Positions 20,925 through 32,100 of a DNA stretch of 64,000 nt are shown one piece after another. The stretch is from Trebouxia sp. TZW2008. Lineage: Eukaryota; Chlorophyta; Trebouxiophyceae; Trebouxiales; Trebouxiaceae. The stretch lies in NCBI GenBank assembly GCA_002118135.1, contig BDIU01000148.1, forward strand, positions 62,001-126,000. Direction: 5' to 3'. Under the pieces are notes generated by a model, which was not told the DNA's origin, ran no database searches, and saw only the letters and a program-made list of their open reading frames with translations. The position numbers and the translations under genes were made by a program. The stretch's first letter is position 1; every line of letters begins with the position of its first letter.

Positions 20925-22644
20925 CTACAAGAGCGGAGGAAAGATGATCCATCTTCTGGGGTATTTGGGCCGCCCATCTTGACCATCAAACATCTGCACA
21001 AGCACCACACGGCATTGCAGCTGACAGCCAAAACAAGCTCTGATGCTGGCAGTCCTTTCTATGTGCCCATCAGAAAACAGCATGGTAATTCCTACCTTCC
21101 GCAAGCGCTTATGCTTGCCCAGTGCCCACTGTGTCATGGGCAGCGAGCCTGCTGCAATGAAAAGGAATGCCGCAACTGTTTGAGTGGCAACTCCAAAAAG
21201 GATCCAGCCATATATCTCGAAAGTATAGTTGGCACAGGTGACATAGTTGAACCCAAAGCCCTTTGGAATGACATACTCCTTTGAGCCTGCTGGCCGCAGA
21301 CTTCTCAAAATCAGATGGCTCCTGTAAACATGCAGACACGTTACAGGAAGCTCACAAATGCAAAGTGCAATACAGGTTGTGCAGTTTAAGCATGCACAGA
21401 TGACTTGAGAACATAGCCTCAAGTCATACAGTGTTTGTGTGCAAAACAGTCACCATGCTAAGCTGCATTCATTGCAGTCTTTGACAAACAGCATTGTGCA
21501 AACAGCATGGGACAGCAACATGACAAGACTGCTGTGCGCAAACAGGCCTACTCACCGTAGATTGCAAAGCTGGCACACCATGGCGAGGGTCAATGCCACA
21601 GCAGAGCGCTGGACAGGTGGCGGAGTGTACAGCGGGTGGTTGATAAAGTAGCTCACAAAGGCCGCAAAGACCCAATAGTAGCTGCAGTTTCTATACAAGT
21701 TTGCAATTGGCATTGAAACTTTGCTGTACCTGCAGGCAATGTGCACATTGCCCAAAATCATCTTTGCCCATTCTATACGCGAATGCTGCACAGCTCAGTC
21801 GCCTTGAGGACTCATTCGCAGCTAGACATCCAGGGTCAAGAGCAGCATGCAATTTGACACTCATTGCCAGATGCATTGTGCGTTACAAGAAGTGTTTTGC
21901 ATGGGCTGAATGTCATGTGTTTGCTCTGACCTGTGCACAAAGAAGGTCTCCAGGATGCGCTTGGCGTAATGAAACTCCCAATACAGCAGTGCCCAAGTTT
22001 GCACTTGGTGCTTTGCAGCTGCTGGCCTGTTGAAATGCACACCCTCAGCAATGCAACTCTGAGCACTTCCTGACCAAACAAGTCGAGAGCTGTTGACAAC
22101 TCATGCAGTAAGCGTCAAAATCCGCTGTTCCTACTTGATGCCAGGATATAAAAGCTCGGGAAGGAAGTAGAACAGTGGGTACACCAAAAATGGCCCAAAG
22201 TATTCCCAGAAAAAGACTGTCGTCCATCCAACCTGCATGAATGCAACATGTGAGCAATCGGCAAGTAGCACAATCTTTTGCATCTGAAGAGTTCAGCTGC
22301 ACTTGCCTGAGTACCAAGGTCCTTGAATATGACCACTGATCTGTCAGACAGACCATATTCGCTGAGTAGCTTGCCGTCAAGCAGGGCTGTTCCACTTCTC
22401 TGTCCTGGATCTGGCGTCAACGTCAGCCTCTGTCTTGACGGGTAGTACTTTGGCTTTGCCTTGCTGATTGCTTGCTTCAGGTCATCAACTGAAGCCTGTG
22501 GCACAGAAAGGTTGAGAATCAATCCGTAAGCCCCAGCAGCAGTATTGGTTCAGGCAAGATGCAATGCACAGGCACCTTTTCGCTGACGGTCACCCCTCCC
22601 GTCACAAGCTCTCGTCCAGATCGGGTGTTCACAGTCAAGATCAT
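20925..22644 (-). CDS. CER10: Very-long-chain trans-2-enoyl-CoA reductase (TECR/CER10/TSC13)
   Basis: Last step of each ER fatty acid elongation cycle: NADPH reduction of trans-2-enoyl-CoA to acyl-CoA, supplying very-long-chain acids for sphingolipids and waxes. Exons: 22644-22576, 22495-22307, 22232-22135, 22026-21931, 21729-21556, 21321-21096, 20993-20925. The frame closes exactly, giving 306 aa, close to the plant enzyme. The ubiquitin-like N-terminus starts [13 protein letters not shown] and includes [11 protein letters not shown]. The membrane steroid-reductase domain has the family motifs [29 protein letters not shown] and [11 protein letters not shown]. The end [13 protein letters not shown] is typical. 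Intron 2 uses a GC donor (CAG|GCAAGT). The start was chosen because ATG at 22644 gives the family-typical short N-terminal strand. No internal damage was found. Confidence 0.95.
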
Positions 22645-23155
22645 GCTGCTGAAGGTCTCGAGTAGTACGCAGCCAAAGCCTTGCAAGCGTACTTACACGC
22701 AGCTGCCTATTGTGGATGTCGCGGAGCAAGTCGCGTGATTGGCATTGCCGACCAGTCAAAGCGTTGTGCGATGTTCCGATTTGAAATGCAGTGATTTTGC
22801 ATTGCTCCAATGGCTCCTCAACAAGCTCTTCATGGGTGCTCATGGAAGTCTGCCAGTCTGTGTCTCCTGATGCACATTTACATGCAGCACAGCTGACTGA
22901 TGCATCATACATGCCACCAACTGTACAAGCTATTTTGATAGTTACAAATTTGACTTTCAAATGAATAAGCAAATCAAGACGCAGCAATCACCTTGCCAGT
23001 AAGTTTTGCAGCACATAGTGGTCAACAGTACACTACAGGACTGCTCAAATGTCAGAATTGCAAATTCACAAGACGTTGTGACACAAAATGTGCACCTCTC
23101 TTACAGAAATCATGATACCAAATGTGTACAAGTTCACAGATTCCGGCCCTGCATA
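22645..23155. other. Intergenic: Fd-GOGAT 3' flank and CER10 promoter
   Basis: About 510 bases separate the Fd-GOGAT stop from the CER10 start, both on the minus strand. CpG-richer sequence near 22570-22740 fits a promoter. No exon was seen. Confidence 0.5.
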
Positions 23156-26100
23156 TCAGAACTTGGCTGGCGCAGGGTCACCCTGAGCTTCCGCCTGGCT
23201 TCCTTCATGGTCAATGACATTATCCTCAGAGGCATACACTTCTGGTGTGCCTGCCTCACTAGGAGGCACCAACTGCCAGAATTTGCCCAAGTTGGTTTTC
23301 CAGTCTGACATGATGCTCTTTGCCCTGCTAGATCCAGTGTTTTCGATGTGAGCTTCCAAAAGCTCCCGCAACTGGGTCTCACCAGCACTGGTCTGCACTC
23401 TTTGCATGGCAACAATCTCTGAATTGACCTGCAAGAGAAACAGCTTGCTCAATCAGATGCGATTTTGCATGCAAGATGGCTGAAGCACACCTGTTGCTTC
23501 TAATGCACACTTGTTGCTCTGCACAGCTGTCCTGTCACAAGTTTGCCAGACCAGCAATGCCTACTGGGAGTAGTGAATACAGAACAACACAGACTGTATG
23601 CACCCTTGGAGCTGCTGAAACAGCAGATTGAACACTGCACATGTGGCACAAACTCACCATGACCAACAGCACAAGAAACTGCATGCACACCGTTTGGCAC
23701 TGGGGCCTTTTGTACGATCTGCGACATGAGATGAGCTCGGCCAAATCCTTGCCCTAGGAACAAGCCACCAATGTAAAGCACAAACAAACAGCAGCGTCAA
23801 CTATGGTGAAATTCACCCTTTGCTCTAATGCGCCATCCTCATCATGGAAGTAGCCCAGATTGCCACTCACACTAGACACAAGTTGCATACAGCAGAAGCA
23901 CAATGCGCGCGCAAATCAGCACACACAGGCACAGTAACATTTGATACAAGAGTAGGAATCTTACCCTCTGCTCAAATAGGCCATCCTAATCATAGAAGTA
24001 GCCCAGATTGCCACTCACACTAGACACAAAGTGCATTCCGCAAAAGTACAATGCATGCGCAAGACAGCACACATACGCACAGCACCATTTGAGAATAGAG
24101 TGCGAAATTTACCCTCTGCTCAAATAGGCCATCTTCATCATAGAAGTAGCCAAGACCGCCAGTCACATTTGACACAAGGCGCATTCAGCAAAAGTACAAT
24201 GCTTGTGCAAGACAGCACGCATAGGCACAGTAACTTTTGATATGAGAGTGCGAATCTTACCCTCTGCTCAAACGGGCCATCCTCCTCACAGAAGTAGCCC
24301 AAGCAGTCAATCATGCTTCACACCAGGTGCATATAGCAGAAGCACAATGCATGTGCAACACAGCACACAAAGGCACAGCAACACTTCAAAGTAGAATACA
24401 AATCTTACCCTCTGCTCAAACAGGCCATCCTCATCATAGAAGTAGCCCAGACCGCCAGTCATGCCAGCGCCCACGTTGCGTCCCACAGGTCCCAAGCATA
24501 CCACTGCTCCTCCAGTCATATACTCACAACAGTGGTCCCCAGCTCCTTCCACAACAGCCATGGCTAGCGAGTTGCGCACAGCAAACCTTTCACCTGTCAC
24601 AATCAAGCAGATGGCAGATGTCAGAACAATGGAGCGGATAACTTGTTGCTCAGACGTCGGTATTGTTGTTACATTATGGAGCTGCATGCAAAGGAGTTGC
24701 TGTGTGACTCTTGCCTGCCCAACCAGTTCTAAACTGAGTAAAGTCTGCAAGGCAGGCGTTTGGCCTCACTTGCCCTACATTCGATACCTCAGACAGTGAA
24801 GCAAGAATAAAAGAGCGTCTGCTGCACTAGGACTTGCCTGCTTTGCCATTAACAAACAGGCGACCTCCAGTGGCCCCGTACAAGCAGGTGTTGCCCACAA
24901 GGGAGGCGTCTTCAGGCTTGAAACCGCTGTCAGCTGGTGGCAGGATGCTGATCTCCCCGCCTGCCATGCCTTTGCCCACATAGTCATTGGCCTCTCCAAG
25001 AACTTTGGTCTTCATGCCTGACACCATGAAGCATCCAAAGGACTGCCCTGCTGATCCCTGAAAGACAAAGTGACAATCAGCACAGCACAGCACAGCACAG
25101 CGCAGCAAATTGACCTTTGAAGAAACCATGATAAAAAATTGCCACCAGGAAGTGTCTGAAAGACTGCCCTGCTTTTTGTGTAAAACTAACATCTTGCTTG
25201 AATCCTTCCATGTGCAGAGTTGCCGTTTTTTAATGTCTCGAGATAGTGTTGTGCTCATCAGCATGTGCAAGCCATGACCTTCCAAGGTTCTGCTTGGAGC
25301 TGTTCCGCCACATGACAGTGTATGCACCCTGAGTAATTGACAAAGCTTACAGACCATTGAGCTGAACCTGAAACAACTCCTGACACAACGCATCAATGAA
25401 CATGAGGGGGTCTCAAACAGTGTATGAGCAGCCTGCGCGGGGATGCTCTGATTGGCGGTCTGCTTTATGCTTAGACACAAAGGTGCCATACTGATGCCAA
25501 TGTACGCTGTGGGGCTAACATGAATTGTCTGAAGAAATGCTGACGCATCCCTCAGTCAAGATCTGACCACTCAGCATCACTGACTATGGTAAACGATGGC
25601 AGATGAAGCAAATGTGGCAAGCACCAGCAGTAAGCAACCTGAATGGCTGTAAGGGAGTTAGCAATACCTCAAAGTCAACAGAGATCTCGCCAGCAAAGCC
25701 GCTGTCACCATGTACTTTGGCAATAGCACCGCCAATCCTGCCAAGTGTGGCTCGGTCTGTGTTGACAATCTTGTGCTTGCGGTGCACCTTGCCCTCATTC
25801 TTGATGGCGTCCTGGATCTCAGAATCTGCCAGGATCTCGTCATCTAAGCATGGCCCATTGCTGTGAACCTGCAGTAACAGAGGAAGCACGACTCAAGTTC
25901 TCTGCCTGGATCTCATCATGCAAGCATGGTGCACTGTTAATCTACGGTGACACAAGAAGCGCACAAGGAAGCACAAACACAGGGCACAAGTTTCAGTCAC
26001 AGCTACTTGAACAATTGGCAGGGGTTATCAGCAGCAGCACGTGTAACAACCAGCAATGACACTTGTATGTTGTGCAGCATAGAGCACCGCCAGGGTGATC

Positions 26101-29100
26101 ACTTGCATGCAGCATCGAAAACTGGGGATGAGAACCCTCACGAACAAGCAATAAGTGTGCACCATAAGCGCGACCCATGCAGATTTGTAGAGAGACGAGT
26201 GGCCCAGGCTCATGCCCAGCATAGATGGTGAGGCAGGAGATATCACCCCCACAAATACTCACTAGGAAGTATGTATGATATACATGAGTATAGTATACGA
26301 TGATGATGATGAGCAAGGTCATGATGATGGTGGCAGGCTTCATTCAACACTAACCCTTACCTCTGCAGATCTGCGGTGAGATGAGTCGCCAGGCTCATGA
26401 CCGGCGTAGGTGGTGAGGAAGGACATGTCCAGGTGAGTGGTCTTGCCCAGCTGCAGGTCAGACTTCTGGCGCAGCAGGTCAGCCCGCCCCACTAGCTCAT
26501 CTAGGCTCTTCATGCCTAGCCTGGCTAGGCCAATGCGCACCTCTTGCGCCACAAATGCAAAGAAGTTCACCTACGAGCATCAAGCATTGCAGGTAAATTG
26601 ACTGTATCATCCATACCATCGGACATAAATCATGCTGATGACCTTGACAAGCAGACTGACCACCAAATGGCTGACAATGGCTCCTCTCAGAGGTGCTCAG
26701 ATACAATGCAAGGCACACCACAGCATCAACAGAAAAGGGATCTCACAATGTCACCAGGGGCACCAGGGAATCTGGCTCTCAACTCCTCCCTCTGTGAGGC
26801 AACGCCAACAGGGCAGTTGTTGGTGTGACATACACGCGCCATGATGCAGCCTGTGGCAATCATGGCTACGGTGCCAAAGCCAAACTCATCACCGCCCAAT
26901 GCCGCTGAGATAAGGACGTCTCTACCGCTGCGCATGCCGCCGTCTACCCTCAACACTACCCTCTCTCGCAGCTCGTTTGCCACCAAAGTCTGCAATCACA
27001 GAAGCAAATGCTTGGACACAAGCTTAGTTGATGGTGCACACAATTTGACTCAGTCATTGCTACTATCACCACTACAGTATCACCTCATGTTATGGAATCA
27101 CGGAATTGACTGCTTTGGCTCTAGCTGAATGAGCGAGGCACAGAAGTGATGTTGTCACCAGTATGGCAGCATTGTGAATGTAGCATGTCAAAATAGAAAT
27201 GATGACTGAAAAAAGCAGCTGAATCAGGCCTATTTCCGTGATGTGAGCTGTCTTCTTCAGTCACCCCTTACACGTCAGCATGCTTCATTCATGATGCTGT
27301 CTCAGCTCACAGGTAACAGCAGCATCCCAGCAAACCCACAAGTGTAGCCACGAGATGGCAACTGGACTCCTTTCATGATGCTGCAGCAGCCCACATGTAT
27401 CAGCAGCAGTGCAGCAAATGCATGCATGTAGCCACGACATGGCAACTGGGCTCTGTTCATGCTGCCATCCCAGCCCACATGTATCAGCAGCAGTGCAGCA
27501 ATTACATGCATGTAGCCACAAAATGGCAACTGGGCTCTATTCATGATGCCATCCCAGCCCACATATATCAGAAGCAGTGCACCAATTACGTGCATGTAGC
27601 CTCAAAATGCCAATTGGGCTCCACCCATGATGCTGCTTCCACGCACATGTATCAGCAGCAGTCCAGCACATACATGCATGTAGCCATGAGATTGCAACTG
27701 GGATTCCTTTCATGATGCTGCTTCAGCGCACATGTATCAGCAGCAGCCCAGCAAATACTTGCATGTAGCCATGAGATGGGGACTGAGCAACTGCACATCT
27801 GGACGCAGGACAGCAGATGCCCAATCATCATTTCAGGTGTCTCAACATTGGACATCATGTAGCTTTTCCGAGTAGTTTGTTGACAGCCAGTCCACCAATT
27901 TGGTGGACAGCAGCTCCACCAATTTGGTGCGCATCCGCCAGGGCTATCTACCATCTTGTGCCTGTACACATGCATATGCTGGACTGTTGCTGAAATCTGT
28001 GAGCAGTGGCAGCATCATAAATGCAGCATATCAAAACAGAAACAGTGGCTAGAAAAATCAGCTCAAATAAGGCTGTTTTTCCCACCGCTTTTTCTGTTTT
28101 GCTATGCTACAACAGTCATGATGCTGTTTCAGCCCACAGGAGTCAGCAATAGTGCAGCAAATGAATGTGTACAGTCACAAGAAGGCAGATGGGCAACTGC
28201 ACAGTTGGAAACAAGACAACAGCCGCTCAAGCAAAAGCCCATTTTCCTCTAATCAGATATTTGGTTGACTTACTTCTTACAGCCAGTCCACCAATCGAGT
28301 GGACGCTAGCCAGGCCTATCTGCCAGCTTGTGGCTGTAGACATGCATATATTGGACTGTTGCTGGTCATGTGAGCACAGATAGCATCATGGATGTAGCAT
28401 GTCTTAGCAGAACAAGGCTTTGATGAAGTAGCCTGGTTTGAGCTAGTATCTTCCTTGCCCAATTCTGCTTTGACATGCTGCATTCACGACTTGATCTTAG
28501 CCCACAACATGTCTTGATGTTGCACTAGCAATAGTTGCATGCTCGATGGAGGATAGGGGGGATGGCAGATGGAACACTGTACACATGGACAAGCCACAGC
28601 AGCCTGTCTACCAACCTGGTGAGCAGGGGTAAATGCACCTTGTGGCAACATGGCTGATGGGTAAGTGTATGGATAGACAAGGGGACAGCAACCAGTCCAC
28701 CAACTTGGTGGGCATCAGCCAGACCCATCTTCATGGGACCCCCAACATGCTTGATTTCAGACAAGAGGATTGCATGGCTATGGACAACAACAGGGCAGGT
28801 GGGTCGAAGGGTAGACAAGCAACAGCATCCAGTCTATCAACCTGGTGGGCATCGGCCAGACACATCTTCATGGGACCCCCAGCATGCTTGATATCAGACA
28901 AGAGGGAATGCATGGCGATGGCAATAACAGGGCAGGTGAGCAACTGTATGGGTCCACAGGGATCAGCAGCCAGTCTACAAATCTGGTGGGCATCAGCCAG
29001 GCCCATCTTCATGGGACCTGCAGCATGCTTGATAAAGAACAGAGGTGAATGCACAGCTGTAGCAACAAAATGGCAGATGGGTATGTGTCTGAGTAGACAA

Positions 29101-32100
29101 GGAACAGCAGCAAGGTCAAATGTATGGGTAGACAAGGTGGGAGCGGCCAGTCTACCAACCTGGTGGGCATCAGCCAGACCCATCTCCATGGGACCTCCAG
29201 CATGCTTGATGGAAGACAGGGGGGACGCCCCAGTGCCACCGTCATGCCCACTGATCTGAATGATGTCTGCATTGGCCTTGGCCACACCGCTAGCCACTGT
29301 GCCAATGCCGGCTTGAGCTACCAGCTTGACTGACACCTTGGACTTGGGGTTGACCTACAGCAGACTCATAGCTTTGACGTTTGAACTCATACAAACTTAT
29401 ACGCTTGAACTCATACAAACTTATACGCTTGACAGGACAAGCCATTGTGGCAATGCCAGCCTGAGCTACCAACTCGAGTGACATCTTTGGATTTGGGGGT
29501 GATCTGAAGCAATCATATTGGGTCAAGACATAAACTGATGCAGAGTTCAGCGTCCTCTGTGGATACTGCTGTTGCACGGGGCTACAACCTGATCACAATT
29601 ACACTCACACATGCACTCGCACAGTATGTGCAGCCAAAAGTTTGAGTGCACGCTGATGCAGCAAACCCGCAGTCTACTGTGGCACAGCTTGTCTCATGAA
29701 CAGCAGAAGGGCAAATACATAGGCGCCTAGATGCAATCTTGTTTTGCTTCTTGAGGCTTCTTTGATGCCAGCAGGAGCTCAAGACAAAGCTGCCATTGAC
29801 TAATCAAATTGAACGCACTGGGTGCTTGAAGGATGCCATTATATTCTCACGGCTGGAAGCATGCCATGGAACAAGCATCATCAGGGTTATCAAGTACGGC
29901 ATAGACTATGCAGCAAGGCATGGACTATGCAGCACGGCATGAACTATGCAGCACTGGATTCAAGAAGAAGAGGGGAAGGCACACCTGATGCAGGTCATAA
30001 ATGAGCTGCGCCAAGTCCTCAATGGAGTAGATGTCGTGGTGGGGTGGGGGCGAAATGAGGGGCACTCCGGGCTTGCTGCGCCGCAAATTGGCGATGTAAG
30101 GTGACACCTTCTTGCCTGGAAGCTGACCTCCCTCACCTACAATCCCACAGCCACCATTGTCAGCGATTCAGCTCAACAAAACCGCAACAAGAGGTGTTGC
30201 AACTTGACAACAGTCTCAGCAGCCAGCAAAGACGACTTATGAAACAGTGCCCATTATGTGCAAGGTCCAGCTCCACACTGTCAGTAGTTCCTGTTAACGC
30301 ACTCATTTTGCTGGCATTTTGGGCTGTGCAGTGATTTTTGAAGAGGCAGCAGTCTGGCATGATGCAGCAAAGCTAAGACCACATGCTGTGCATCACCGTC
30401 ATGTGACCTACTTGGCTTAGTGCCTTGAGCGATCTTGATCTCCATCGCTTAGCACTTGCCTGGAACTGAGCAGTGACGAATGACAAATGGGTTGCTCCAA
30501 TAGCGAGAGGGTGCGCCTGGGGGGTGCCCCATGAGCGTATAGGATACAGATTACAGGGAACGGGGTGCAAGAGACTACATGAAGCTTACCAGGCTTGGCG
30601 CCTTGGGCAATCTTGATCTCCATCTGCTCAGCGTTTGCCAGGAACTGAGGAGTGACGCCAAAGCGGCCTGAGGCCACCTGCTTGATGCGAGAGTTGGCGG
30701 TGTCCCCAGTCTGAAGACCCCTCAAGTGGGGAAAGGTGGGTGAGTTGCCGTCCTTGTCAATGTTGTCCAGGTGCTCCCATCGCACGGGATCCTCACCTCC
30801 CTCCCCTGAGTTACTCTTGCCTGCAGTGAATGACTTTGATAAGCAGCAGGCAAATTGCGATGTCTATCAGCTAGTAACAGACTGGACTTGATGGTGCAAC
30901 AGCAAATTTGTAGCGCATCCTTGTTTGAGGAGCTCTAGCCTGCATTGCGCAAGTGATTCTGTTTGAGTCTGCTGAAAGAATGACAACAGGTGGTACATAA
31001 CACAAGAGTTGGGCAATGCCTATACGGATTTGGGTAGCAGCACATGGGCTGCAACTGTGAGGGAGAACAACAGAAAGAGTGGCTGCTTGACAACATATGG
31101 TCAACACCATGACCTGTGTGGACGATCTTCACACACATTGTGAATGACTTGTTGCCTGGGATCCAAATGGAATTGGCTCACCATTGATGCAGTTCATGGG
31201 AAGGGAGATGGTCTCATGGCATTCCCGAGAGATGGCTGCCAGAGACATGCCACCAGTGCAAAGCGTCTGATATTGTTCTCAGCAGGGCCATGCAACACAC
31301 ACTGCTACAAGTGTATGGCAGGCAGAGAGGGTATCTCACCGTTGATGCGGTTCATGGCAAGGGAGATGGTCTCATGGCATTCCCTAGAGATGGCTCCCAG
31401 TGACATGCCACCAGTGCAGAAGCGCCTCATGATTTTCTCTGCAGGCTCAACCTCATCCAGCTCAATCTCAGGGCCAGCTGGCTCAAGCCTCAGAGCATCC
31501 CTCAAAACTGCCACAGGAGCATTGTTTTGGTGATTCTCATATGCCTGGTAAGCCTCCATGGGAGCGGCCTTCTTGCCACCCAGGCCGATGGCCTTGTGTA
31601 GGAGCTTGGCCATCTGCTGGTTGTTGGCGTGGTACTCCCCGCGCGGTCGGCTGGCAATGAAGCCGTAGTCCTCCAGCTTTGTGATGTCCTTGTCAGGGAA
31701 CCCCTGCATCATGACGTGACTTACTGTGAGACTCACTCTGACCTGGCAACGTCAGCCATGTTTCTTGCTAGCGAGTGTGTTGTACATGCCCATGTGGCTT
31801 AGACCCTCTATGTTGCTGGTAGGGCCAAGAAAATGCACCAGCACACAAGTACTCAGTGCATACCGTAACTTGCTCAAGTCAAGCCCGAGCCCAGACATAG
31901 CAGCATTTTGATTGTTGACGCATGAATCAGCCGGGTCGATGGAACACTGCAACCAGAGGAAGCAGGATGACCTCAAGCAAGGACAGATGGCAGCAACAGC
32001 ATGCGGCAAGACCTCTTATGCATGTGAGCCATGTATTCCGCTGATGCTGTCTGCGTCAGCTTGCTTGACAAAGATCACATGCAGCAATGACATCATGTCC

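Noticed and set aside
27395..27715. Repetitive protein encoded by the 84-base repeat
   Set aside because: The frame is open only because the period is a multiple of three. It is antisense inside a GOGAT intron with no gene signals.
28731..29336. Minus-strand open frame of about 200 codons spanning Fd-GOGAT exon 17 and its echoes
   Set aside because: The open frame results from tandem echoes keeping the exon frame. The true exon ends at 29160, since the next exon joins in phase there and the protein matches Fd-GOGAT.
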